NCBI GenBank assembly: GCA_017540605.1 | Contig: JAFYAS010000033.1 | Location: forward strand, 51,410-115,409 | Length of the DNA stretch: 64,000 nucleotides | Direction of reading: 5' to 3' | From: Lachnospiraceae bacterium | Lineage (GTDB): Bacteria; Bacillota; Clostridia; Lachnospirales; Lachnospiraceae | In this document: positions 9,011 through 17,201 of the stretch, piece by piece | How positions within the stretch are numbered: the stretch's first letter is position 1 | How the letters are laid out: each line of letters opens with the position of its first letter | Position numbers and translations under genes: made by a program | The notes under the pieces: model-generated | What the model was told of the DNA's origin: nothing | What the model saw: only the letters and a program-made list of their open reading frames with translations | The model's database searches: none

Positions 9011-9751
9011 ATGTCAAACATACTTTTATCTATCAAAGGACTTTCAGCTAGTGTTGACGGCGAGAAAATCCTAGATAATATCAATTTGGATATCAGAAAG
9101 GGCGAAACCCACGTATTGATGGGTCCCAACGGTGCCGGTAAATCTACTCTCGGCAATGTGCTGATGGGCAATCCCGTATACAAGGTTGAGTCAGGAAGCA
9201 TTCTTTTTAATGGTGAGGAGATCGTTGGTGAATCCACAGACAAGCGTGCCAATCGCGGAATGTTCTTGTCCTTCCAGAATCCTTTGGAGGTGCCGGGACT
9301 TGGTCTTGATTCATTTATCAGGAATGCAAAGAGACAGCAGACAGGAAAGCCTGTAAAGATCTTCCAGTTTAAGAAGGAGCTTGAGGAGACCATGAAACTT
9401 CTCAATATGGATCACTCTTATGCGGACAGAGATCTCAATGTAGGTTTTTCCGGTGGTGAGAAGAAGAAGGCTGAGATCCTTCAGCTTCTGATGCTCAATC
9501 CCACATTTGCTATTTTGGACGAGACAGATTCAGGCCTTGATGTGGATGCGGTTAAGACGGTATCCAAGGGAGTTGAGGAATTCCAGAAGAACGGAGACAA
9601 GGCTCTTCTGATCATTACCCACTCGACCAGGATCCTTGAGTCCTTGAAGGTTGATCATACCCATATACTTGTGAGCGGTCATATCGTAAAGAGTGGTGAC
9701 GGCTCCCTTGTTGACGAGATAAATGAGCATGGATTTGAATCATACATGTAA
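9011..9751 (+). CDS. sufC: Fe-S cluster assembly ATPase SufC
   Basis: 246 residues, the normal SufC length. It is an ABC-type ATPase of the SufBCD scaffold that builds iron-sulfur clusters in the cytoplasm; it is not a transporter. Walker A GPNGAGKST, Q-loop LSFQNPLEVPG, signature FSGGEKKKAEI (the FSGGE...K form is typical of SufC), Walker B FAILDETDSGLD and the H-loop ITHST are all present. It is the first gene of sufC-sufB-sufD-sufS-sufU, with 12 bases to sufB. Confidence 0.96.
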   Translation: MSNILLSIKGLSASVDGEKILDNINLDIRKGETHVLMGPNGAGKSTLGNVLMGNPVYKVESGSILFNGEEIVGESTDKRANRGMFLSFQNPLEVPGLGLDSFIRNAKRQQTGKPVKIFQFKKELEETMKLLNMDHSYADRDLNVGFSGGEKKKAEILQLLMLNPTFAILDETDSGLDVDAVKTVSKGVEEFQKNGDKALLIITHSTRILESLKVDHTHILVSGHIVKSGDGSLVDEINEHGFESYM

Positions 9752-9763
9752 GATGGAGTTATT

Positions 9764-11215
9764 ATGGCAGAGGAAATGAGAAAGGATACGCCCATCGACA
9801 TCGAACGCGATACGGATGCCATCCTTTTAGATGATGTGAATAGAGATCTCTATGACTTCAAGGACGAGGAGCGTGAAGAGGATTTCTACAAGGTGGACGA
9901 GGGACTGACTCCCGACATCATTAGAGAGATATCCAAGGAAAAGCACGATCCCGATTGGATGCTTGAATTCCGTCTTAAGTCATTGGAGCTTTACAACAAG
10001 ATAGAGGTACCTGATTGGGGTCCTCCTATAGACGGACTGAATATGGACAGGATCGTAACCTATGTCCGTCACAAGTCAGATATGAAGAGTACCTGGGAAG
10101 AGGTTCCAGAGGATATAAAGAATGCCTTTGAAAAGCTTGGTATTCCCCAGGCTGAGAGAGAGGCTCTTGCGGGCGTTGGTGCCCAGTACGACTCCGAGCT
10201 TGTCTATCACAATGTGAGAGAGGATGTAAAGGCTGACGGAGTTATCTATACAGACATGGAAAGCGCTTTGACCGGTGAATACGCCGACATGGTCAGGGAG
10301 CATTTTATGAAGCTTGTGCCTCCTACGGACCACAAGTTTGCAGCTCTTCACGGTGCGGTGTGGTCAGGCGGTTCATTTGTCTATGTTCCGAAGGGAGTAA
10401 AGGTTGATATTCCCCTTCAATCATATTTCAGACTGAATGCAAGAGGAGCCGGACAGTTCGAGCACACTCTGATCATAGTAGATGAGGGAGCAGATCTTCA
10501 TTTTATAGAGGGTTGTTCGGCTCCCAAATACAATGTAGCCAACCTTCATGCGGGCTGCGTTGAGCTTTATGTTGCAAAGAATGCGAGACTTCGTTATTCC
10601 ACCATAGAGAACTGGTCGAAGAATATGTACAACCTAAATACCAAGAGAGCCATCTGTGAAGAGGGCGGTATCATCGAATGGGTTTCAGGTTCCTTCGGTT
10701 CTCACGAGTCATACCTTTATCCTACATCGGTGCTTAAGGGTGACAATTCTCATGCGGAATTTACGGGAGTCACATTTGCCGGCAAGGGACAGAATCTCGA
10801 TACCGGTGCGAAGATGATCCACATAGGAAAGAATACATCTTCATTTATAGATACCAAGTCCATCTGTAAGGGTGGCGGTATCAGTACCTACAGAAGCTCG
10901 GTTGTCATCACAAAGAGCGCTGAAGGATCTAAGGCTTCGGTAAATTGCGGATCCCTGATGCTTGATTCCATTTCCCGCTCGGATACTGTTCCCGCTATCG
11001 AGATGAGGACAGACAAGGCGGATGTGGGACACGAGGCGAAGATCGGAAGGATCAGCGACGAGGCTGTATTCTATCTGATGAGCAGAGGTATTTCCGAGGC
11101 GGAGGCGAGAGCCATGATAGTAAGCGGCTTCGCCAATCCCGTGAGCAAGGAGCTTCCCCTCGAATATGCGGCTGAGATGAACAATCTCATAAAGCTTGAA
11201 ATGGAGGGAGGTTGA
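9764..11215 (+). CDS. sufB: Fe-S cluster assembly scaffold protein SufB
   Basis: 483 residues. The SufB core beta-helix domain is evident: HGAVWSGGSFVYVPKGV, GQFEHTLIIVDEGADL, EGCSAPKYNVANLHAG, NLNTKRAICEEGGIIEWVSG and a C-terminal SVNCGSLMLD segment containing the conserved Cys that corresponds to the proposed cluster-assembly cysteine of E. coli SufB. It forms the SufBC2D scaffold with its neighbours. The gene precedes sufD with a very tight or overlapping junction. Confidence 0.96.
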   Translation: MAEEMRKDTPIDIERDTDAILLDDVNRDLYDFKDEEREEDFYKVDEGLTPDIIREISKEKHDPDWMLEFRLKSLELYNKIEVPDWGPPIDGLNMDRIVTYVRHKSDMKSTWEEVPEDIKNAFEKLGIPQAEREALAGVGAQYDSELVYHNVREDVKADGVIYTDMESALTGEYADMVREHFMKLVPPTDHKFAALHGAVWSGGSFVYVPKGVKVDIPLQSYFRLNARGAGQFEHTLIIVDEGADLHFIEGCSAPKYNVANLHAGCVELYVAKNARLRYSTIENWSKNMYNLNTKRAICEEGGIIEWVSGSFGSHESYLYPTSVLKGDNSHAEFTGVTFAGKGQNLDTGAKMIHIGKNTSSFIDTKSICKGGGISTYRSSVVITKSAEGSKASVNCGSLMLDSISRSDTVPAIEMRTDKADVGHEAKIGRISDEAVFYLMSRGISEAEARAMIVSGFANPVSKELPLEYAAEMNNLIKLEMEGG

Positions 11216-11220
11216 TGGTT

Positions 11221-12396
11221 ATGAAAGAGAGTTTAAAGGTCAACAATCTTCCGGTACTTACCTGGAATAAATTAAAGCTTAATCATGCTCCCCTTGATAT
11301 CGATCATGAGTTTACTGGGAAGGAAGTTCTTAAAGTCGATACTATGCCTGAAGGTGTAAGCGTTGAGGAAGGTATAGGTTCAAAGGAGCTTTTGAAGCGT
11401 TTTGATGAGCTAGGAATAAAGAATCCAAAGGAGCAGTTTGTAGCAGGCAAATATCCCATGTACAATAAGCAAAGCTTTGCTACCGGTATGGGAGCTGATA
11501 TAGATAAGCTCATGGAAGAGACTAATACCAAAGCCAGTGTTTACACTGTGGATGCAGGAAAGTCTGTAAAAGAGCCTACCTTCTTGCGCTACGAATATGC
11601 TGATGGAGACAATGTTCTTGATAATACATTTATCCATGCCAAGGCGGGTTCCGAGTCTACATTTATCATGTATTATACCTGCGGCACCAAGTCCTTAGAG
11701 GAAAGATGGGACGGCAAGGCTTCGGGATTTTCAGGAAATCTCACAAGAGTTTATCTTGAGAAAAATGCAAAGGTACATCTCATCAAGGTTCAGATGCTTG
11801 ATAAGGGATTTTTGTTCTTTGATGATATAGGCGGATATTCCGAGGCAGATTCATCATTTGAGGTGACAAAGCTTGAGCTGGGTGCTACCAATGTGTACGA
11901 CGGACTTAATGAGGCCCAGATGGGATATAAGAGTGACTTCAAGGTGAACTACGGATATATAGGTCTTCCCGACAGTATCTGCGATATCAATTACAATGAT
12001 GTCTTTTGGGGAAAGAAGGCAAATGGTGTGATGAGATTTTCAGAGGCTCTTATGGGCAATGCGAAAAAGACCTTTAGAGGTACCGTTGATTTTAGAGCGG
12101 GATGCGAGAAGGCATCGGGAGATGAGGAAGAAAATGTACTTCTCTTCGGTGAGGATATAGTCAACAAGACCATCCCTTTGATCCTCGGTGAAGAAGAGGA
12201 TGTTGAGGGACGCCACGCCGCCACCATCGGAAGGCTTTCGGATGATATGCTCTTTTATATGCAGACAAGAGGTATCGACAAGAAGAAGGCGGAAGAGCTG
12301 ATGGTAAGAGCATCTATGGCAAGCATCAGTGCGGCTATTCCTTCGGAGGAGATCAAGAAGGATATTAAAGATTATATCTGTCAGATATTTAAGTAA
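11221..12396 (+). CDS. sufD: Fe-S cluster assembly protein SufD
   Basis: 391 residues from ATG 11221. It is the SufB paralogue that completes the SufBCD scaffold. The C-terminal beta-helix and the conserved GRHAATIGRLSDDMLFYM segment, with the histidine implicated in cluster assembly, are visible. It is less conserved than SufB, as is normal. Three in-frame starts are possible (TTG 11212, ATG 11215, ATG 11221). ATG 11221 is chosen because GGAGGGAGG at 11203-11211 then has a 9-base spacing. With ATG 11215 it would overlap the sufB stop by one base. Confidence 0.93.
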   Translation: MKESLKVNNLPVLTWNKLKLNHAPLDIDHEFTGKEVLKVDTMPEGVSVEEGIGSKELLKRFDELGIKNPKEQFVAGKYPMYNKQSFATGMGADIDKLMEETNTKASVYTVDAGKSVKEPTFLRYEYADGDNVLDNTFIHAKAGSESTFIMYYTCGTKSLEERWDGKASGFSGNLTRVYLEKNAKVHLIKVQMLDKGFLFFDDIGGYSEADSSFEVTKLELGATNVYDGLNEAQMGYKSDFKVNYGYIGLPDSICDINYNDVFWGKKANGVMRFSEALMGNAKKTFRGTVDFRAGCEKASGDEEENVLLFGEDIVNKTIPLILGEEEDVEGRHAATIGRLSDDMLFYMQTRGIDKKKAEELMVRASMASISAAIPSEEIKKDIKDYICQIFK

Positions 12397-12410
12397 TAAA
12401 GGAAATAAGT

Positions 12411-13622
12411 ATGGATTTACAGGCAATACGCGCGGACTTCCCGATACTTGCGGATGAGCGCTACGTTTATTTTGATAATGCGGCTACCTCACAAAGACCC
12501 CGTCAGGTTCTCGAGGCGATAGACAATTTCTATCGTACCACCAATGCGAACCCTCTTCGCGGTCTTTATGAGTGGAGTATAGGTGCCACCGAGGCCTACG
12601 AAAAGGCAAGAAGCAGAGTGGCAAGATTTTTGAATGCGGAAAGAGACGAAGAGATCATTTTTACAAGAAATGCTACCGAGTCCTTAAATCTCGTTGCATA
12701 CACCTGGGCTATGGCCAATGTAAATGAGGGAGATGAGATTGTGATCTCCATCATGGAGCACCACAGCAATATACTTCCCTGGCAGATGGTAGCAAAGAAG
12801 AAGGGCGCTGTTTTAAAGTTCCTCGAATATGACGAGAAGTTCAATTTCTCCGACGAAGAGCTTAAAAAGATCACCGATAAGACAAAGCTTGTGGCTATGA
12901 CCTATGTGTCAAATGTACTCGGTGTTACCAATCCCGTAAAGAAGGTTGCCGAGCTTGCCCATAAAGTTGGCGCTGTCATGGTAGTTGACGGAGCTCAGAG
13001 CACTCCCCACAAGAAGGTGGATGTGCAGGATTTAGATGCGGACTTTTACGCATTTTCCGGACACAAGATGTTAGGACCCATGGGAATCGGAGCATTGTAC
13101 GGAAAGAGAGAGCTTCTTGATGCTATGCCTCCCTTTCTTACAGGTGGCGAGATGATAGAGACGGTCACAAGAGAGGGCGCAACCTATGCGGAGCTTCCTC
13201 ACAAGTTTGAGGCGGGTACCGTAAATGCGGGAGATGCTGTAGGACTTGCTGCTGCTATTGATTATCTTGAGGATATCGGCTTTGACTTTATCGTAAATCA
13301 GGAGAACAGACTTTCAAAGCTCTGCTTGGAGGCAATGAGAGACCTGCCCTATATCACACTTTACGGACCTCTTGAGACAGGCCGTCACAGCGGTATCGTA
13401 ACCTTCAATATCGAGGGTTGCCATCCCCATGATGTAAGCTCTGTTCTTGATTCTGAGCATATCTGTATCAGAGCGGGACATCACTGTGCGCAACCTTTGC
13501 TTCAGTATATCGGGGTAAATGCCACTGCCAGAGCAAGTATGTATTTTTACAATACTGACGAAGAGGTAGAGCGTTTTGTGGAAAGTCTTAAAAAAGTCAG
13601 AGGCTGGCTGGGCTTTGAGTAG
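12411..13622 (+). CDS. sufS: Cysteine desulfurase SufS
   Basis: 403 residues, class II (SufS/CsdA) cysteine desulfurase. It takes sulfur from cysteine for cluster assembly using PLP. The N-terminal YVYFDNAATSQRP, the EHHSNILPW segment, VDGAQSTPHKKVD, the PLP-lysine segment FYAFSGHKMLGPMG and the C-terminal IRAGHHCAQPLL, with the catalytic persulfide Cys, are all intact. It lies between sufD and sufU; SufU is the usual sulfur acceptor partner in Firmicutes. Confidence 0.96.
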   Translation: MDLQAIRADFPILADERYVYFDNAATSQRPRQVLEAIDNFYRTTNANPLRGLYEWSIGATEAYEKARSRVARFLNAERDEEIIFTRNATESLNLVAYTWAMANVNEGDEIVISIMEHHSNILPWQMVAKKKGAVLKFLEYDEKFNFSDEELKKITDKTKLVAMTYVSNVLGVTNPVKKVAELAHKVGAVMVVDGAQSTPHKKVDVQDLDADFYAFSGHKMLGPMGIGALYGKRELLDAMPPFLTGGEMIETVTREGATYAELPHKFEAGTVNAGDAVGLAAAIDYLEDIGFDFIVNQENRLSKLCLEAMRDLPYITLYGPLETGRHSGIVTFNIEGCHPHDVSSVLDSEHICIRAGHHCAQPLLQYIGVNATARASMYFYNTDEEVERFVESLKKVRGWLGFE

Positions 13623-13633
13623 AGAGGAAAGTT

Positions 13634-14065
13634 ATGGATCTTAAACAGATATACAGAGAAATAGTAAATGAGCACAATCTTCATCCGGAGCACAAGAGAG
13701 ATCTTGCAAATCCCACCTATGTGCTTCAGGGAGTGAATCCCACTTGTGGAGATGACGTGAATATACAGGTGGAGCTTGATGAAAATGGCGTGATCACAGA
13801 TGCATCATTTTCAGGCGCCGGTTGCGCTGTTTCCCAGGCATCATCTGATATCATGATCGATCAGATCATTGGAAAGAACAAAGAGGAAGCGCTTCAGTTT
13901 ATCGAGACCTTCATGGAGATGGTTCACGGAACCGCATCCGAGGAGGAGATCGAGTCTCTCGATGAGGCGGCTGCGCTTTCTGATGTGGCACATATGCCTG
14001 CCAGAGCGAAGTGTGCAACACTTGCATGGCATACCATGGAAAAGATATTAAAGGGCGAGGAATAA
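13634..14065 (+). CDS. sufU: SufU, sulfur acceptor/transfer protein for SufS
   Basis: 143 residues, IscU/NifU N-terminal fold. Three conserved cysteines and the aspartate expected for the zinc site are visible in NPTCGDD, FSGAGCAVSQASS and ARAKCATLAW. The SufU-type insertion relative to IscU (about residues 70-110) is present, including a GTASEEEIESLDEAAALS stretch. In Bacillus SufU is a zinc-dependent sulfurtransferase that activates SufS. It closes the SUF operon, and folC begins 4 bases later. Confidence 0.94.
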   Translation: MDLKQIYREIVNEHNLHPEHKRDLANPTYVLQGVNPTCGDDVNIQVELDENGVITDASFSGAGCAVSQASSDIMIDQIIGKNKEEALQFIETFMEMVHGTASEEEIESLDEAAALSDVAHMPARAKCATLAWHTMEKILKGEE

Positions 14066-14068
14066 GAG

Positions 14069-15382
14069 ATGGATTATGGGGAGGCACTAAATTACATCGA
14101 GGAGCTTGGTAAAACAGGGATCTGTCTGGGTCTTGATGCCGTCAGAGAGGTTCTTTCTTACCTTGGAGACCCCGAGGATACGTTGCCTGCCATCCATATA
14201 GCCGGAACCAATGGCAAGGGTTCCATATTGGCATACCTTGAGGCCTGCCTGATGGAAGCGGGGCTTCGTGTGTCAAAATATACCTCTCCTGCTGTATTTG
14301 AATACAGGGAGAGATTTACCACCAACAGGGAATATATAAGCGAGACGGAATTTGCCGAGCTTCTTTCTAAAGTGAAAGAAGCGATCAATGCGTGTAAGGT
14401 CACACTTTCGGTATTTGAGGCGGAGACTGTCTTGTTTTTTTTGTACGCAAAAAGGCATGCAGATATCATGCTCATGGAGACCGGTATGGGAGGAAGGCTT
14501 GATGCCACAAATGTCATAAAAAAGCCATTGGTCACCGTTCTAGCTTCCATATCCATGGATCATATGCAATATCTCGGTGATACCATCGAAGAAATAACAA
14601 GGGAAAAATGCGGGATATTGAGAGAGGGCGTGCCTTGTGTGTCAAGTCCTGCAAACAGGTATATCGAAGGAATCATCAGGGAATGTTGTGGTGATATTAA
14701 AGCTCCTTATATATGTCCTGAAGCTCCAGCTGATATAAGCATGCAACATGGCATAACAACATTTTCTTATGAAGGTGAAGCTTATTCTCTGCCGCTTTTG
14801 GGTTCCTATCAGGCAGAAAATGCCGTGACAGCTATGGTGGCACTTGGAGAAGCAGAGAAGGAGTTACTAAAGAGGGGTGGACATATATTGTCCATGTCTA
14901 AAGATGTCATAAGAGAAGGACTTGCAAAAACCGAATGGAACGGACGTCTCCAACGGGTGCTTGATGAACCTGAATTCTATTTAGACGGTGCTCACAACAT
15001 CGATGCCTGCAAAAGACTTTCGGAATTTATAAAAAGCAGTTTTACAAATCGTGAGATTATATATATAATAGGGGTACTAAAGGATAAAGAATATGAGAAG
15101 ATGATGGCAGAGCTTGTACCCCTTGCAAGGGAGATGATCATAGTGACTCCCAAGAACGCAAGAGGGCTTAAGGGCGAGGAGCTTTTAAAGGTCTGTGATG
15201 CATTAAAAAATGATGATAATGTTTTGATGCATGAAGAAGATGATATCGGAAATGCTGCGATCCGCTCGATAGAGATTGCAAAGAAATATAAAGCTCCCGT
15301 TATCATTTCCTGGGGCTCCCTCTCTTACATGGGTGAGATAAGAAAGGCATTAACCATCATCAATAGGAACCGGAAACCATGA
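14069..15382 (+). CDS. folC: Folylpolyglutamate/dihydrofolate synthase FolC
   Basis: 437 residues. A Mur-ligase-like ATP-dependent enzyme that adds glutamate to (dihydro)pteroate/folate. P-loop HIAGTNGKGS, the KYTSPAVFEYRERF loop, METGMGGRLDATN and the C-terminal YLDGAHNIDAC motif are all present. It starts 4 bases after sufU and overlaps the next gene by 4 bases, so it belongs to a suf-folC-HD-folP run. The internal strand TVFFLYAKRHADI region and total length fit the family. Confidence 0.93.
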   Translation: MDYGEALNYIEELGKTGICLGLDAVREVLSYLGDPEDTLPAIHIAGTNGKGSILAYLEACLMEAGLRVSKYTSPAVFEYRERFTTNREYISETEFAELLSKVKEAINACKVTLSVFEAETVLFFLYAKRHADIMLMETGMGGRLDATNVIKKPLVTVLASISMDHMQYLGDTIEEITREKCGILREGVPCVSSPANRYIEGIIRECCGDIKAPYICPEAPADISMQHGITTFSYEGEAYSLPLLGSYQAENAVTAMVALGEAEKELLKRGGHILSMSKDVIREGLAKTEWNGRLQRVLDEPEFYLDGAHNIDACKRLSEFIKSSFTNREIIYIIGVLKDKEYEKMMAELVPLAREMIIVTPKNARGLKGEELLKVCDALKNDDNVLMHEEDDIGNAAIRSIEIAKKYKAPVIISWGSLSYMGEIRKALTIINRNRKP

Positions 15383-15888
15383 ATAAGTTTAATGAATTAA
15401 TAGGTGACAGCGAGCTTTTGTCCATGTATGAAAGGATGGATGAGCTTGAGGCTGACAGGATATACTGTAGGCACGGCATCACACATTCTCTTGATGTAGC
15501 AAGGATAGGCTATATCATGATGATGGAGGAAGAGATAAGATTATGTGATGAAGAAAAGCTTGCCATATCTGACAAGGAGCTTATCTATATCACGGCTCTT
15601 TTACACGATCTTGGAAGGATAAAGCAATACGAAAGTGGCGAATCCCATCACAAAGCGGGAGTAGAGATAGCGAAGCATTTCCTTGAAAAGCACGGCTTTG
15701 AAAAAAGAGAGACAGAGCTTATCTTAGACGCCATAGCTTCACACAAGCACGGAGAGGGAGAGTTATCATACAGGCTTTCAGAAGTACTTTATCGTGCTGA
15801 TAAGCTTTCGAGAAACTGCTTTTCCTGTGAGGCGACTGACACCTGTTATTGGGAAAATGAGAAGAGGAATATGAAGCTTATGTTTTAA
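15379..15888 (+). CDS. HD-domain phosphohydrolase embedded in the folate cluster
   Basis: 169 residues. Metal-binding HD superfamily pattern: RHGITHSLDVARI (first His), ALLHDLGRIKQYE (His-Asp pair), SHHKAGVEIAKHF, AIASHKHGE and a final YRADKLSRNCFSC with Asp. A cysteine-rich tail (CFSCEATDTCYW) could bind metal. The start overlaps folC by 4 bases (ATGA) and folP follows, so it is probably translated with folate genes. HD enzymes hydrolyse phosphate esters. A role in removing phosphate from dihydroneopterin phosphates is an inference from position only; a general nucleotide phosphohydrolase is equally possible. Confidence 0.8.
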   Translation: MNKFNELIGDSELLSMYERMDELEADRIYCRHGITHSLDVARIGYIMMMEEEIRLCDEEKLAISDKELIYITALLHDLGRIKQYESGESHHKAGVEIAKHFLEKHGFEKRETELILDAIASHKHGEGELSYRLSEVLYRADKLSRNCFSCEATDTCYWENEKRNMKLMF

Positions 15889-16013
15889 ATGCGAAGCTTT
15901 GAACGGCCATGAGAGCCTATGATCAGGGAGGATCAACATATCAACACTTAGGGGATCGCAACCTCAAGTTTAGAAGCGGTTACGAGAAATTAATAGGGAA
16001 AGGTGGAATGAAT

Positions 16014-16910
16014 ATGAAGATTGGAAATCGCGAATTTGACTTAAAGAACGGATACTACATCATGGGAATCCTTAATGTCACACCGGATTCTTTCTCTGAC
16101 GGAGGAAGATATATCGGTGTGGGAGAGGCACTTGCCCATATTGAGCAGATGATAGAGGACGGAGCTGATATCATCGATATAGGTGGAGAATCCACAAAGC
16201 CGGGACACGAGAAGATATCCGAGATAGCGGAGATAGACAGGGTATGTCCTGTGATCGAGCGTATCAAGAGAGAGTTCGATATACCCATTTCCCTGGATAC
16301 CTACAAGGCAGGAGTTGCCGAGGCAGGCATATCCTCAGGCGCGGATATGATAAATGATATCTGGGGCCTTAAATGGAGCGAGGAGCTTGCAAAGGCAGCA
16401 GGCATGAAATATTCCGGAGATATGGCCTCAGTTGTAGCAAAAGCCGGAGTACCCATCAATCTTATGCACAATAGGGTCAATCCAAATGATGCCCCCAATT
16501 CCAGCATAGGTGGACTTGTAGACAACAGTGAGAATGTCTTTGGATATGGGGAAGATGTGGTTGAAGAAGTGATCTCAGACCTTAAGGATATACTTAAGCT
16601 TGCCAAGGAGTCCGGTATATCCGATGACAAGATCATACTTGATCCCGGTATCGGTTTTGGAAAGCTGCTACATGAGAACCTAAAGACTATGGGTGGTCTT
16701 GATCGTATAGCGAAACTTGGATACCCCATACTTCTCGGAGCCTCAAGAAAATCAATGATAGGACAGACTCTAGACCTTCCCGTTGAAGAGCGCGAGGAAG
16801 GCACCATCGCAACCACCGTATTCGGAGCCATGAAGGGTGCGCATATCTTCCGCGTACATGATGTAAAGAAAAACAAGAGAGCTCTCAAAATGTTTGAGGC
16901 TATGAAATAA
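16014..16910 (+). CDS. folP: Dihydropteroate synthase FolP
   Basis: 298 residues. It joins 6-hydroxymethyl-7,8-dihydropterin diphosphate with p-aminobenzoate. The pterin-binding signatures are clear: IMGILNVTPDSFSDGG, DIIDIGGESTKPG, ISLDTYKAGVAE, MINDIWGLK, NLMHNR, ILDPGIGFGK and LLGASRKSMIG. Sulfonamide-binding loops appear normal. Start chosen at ATG 16014 with AGGTGG at 16001-16006, 7 bases upstream; a frame extension to 15909 has no family similarity. The stop TAA (16908-16910) abuts repeat family C. Confidence 0.95.
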   Translation: MKIGNREFDLKNGYYIMGILNVTPDSFSDGGRYIGVGEALAHIEQMIEDGADIIDIGGESTKPGHEKISEIAEIDRVCPVIERIKREFDIPISLDTYKAGVAEAGISSGADMINDIWGLKWSEELAKAAGMKYSGDMASVVAKAGVPINLMHNRVNPNDAPNSSIGGLVDNSENVFGYGEDVVEEVISDLKDILKLAKESGISDDKIILDPGIGFGKLLHENLKTMGGLDRIAKLGYPILLGASRKSMIGQTLDLPVEEREEGTIATTVFGAMKGAHIFRVHDVKKNKRALKMFEAMK

Positions 16911-17187
16911 AAATGCGTATAAAGGGCTTTAAACTACGATAAGCTGCGAAATTGCAAAAGAATCTCGGACATCGTTCCCACTATTACTTAAAGCAGTCGC
17001 TAGTCGGCTACTAAGCTCACTTTCGTTCGCTAAGGGCGCCGATCGGGCTACGACTAAGCTCAAACATCGCCTTTGGCTCGTTTTCGCTAAGTTCTCTGCT
17101 CCAGTACCGGCGTAAAATGATAGTCCTCGATTCATATTTGCAATTCCACAGCTTAAGTTTTTTTATATACTCTTTATACGCATTTTT
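16910..17187. mobile_element. Repeat family C, MITE-like element with long imperfect terminal inverted repeats
   Basis: About 278 bases without a gene between the convergent folP and the glycosidase gene. The left end AAATGCGTATAAAG (16911-16924) is repeated inverted at the right end (CTTTATACGCATTT, 17172-17185). Further inward AAGCTG..AATTGCAAA on the left (about 16941-16957) pairs with TTTGCAATT..CAGCTT on the right. The interior has further dyads around GCTAGTCGGC and GGCGCCGATC. No open reading frame is supported. It begins at the folP stop codon. It may also act as a bidirectional terminator. Only one copy lies in the window. Confidence 0.6.
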
Positions 17188-17201
17188 TATATCTTTACGC
17201 C

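Noticed and set aside
15889..16013. Possible extension of folP to 15909, or a remnant folE
   Set aside because: The extra N-terminal residues match no folate enzyme, and a good ribosome binding site directly precedes ATG 16014.
16301..16888. Minus-strand open frame of about 195 codons inside folP
   Set aside because: It is wholly antisense to conserved dihydropteroate synthase motifs, and the product resembles no known family.
16929..17135. Small minus-strand open frame inside family C
   Set aside because: It arises from the palindromic repeat sequence and has no ribosome binding site or recognisable product.
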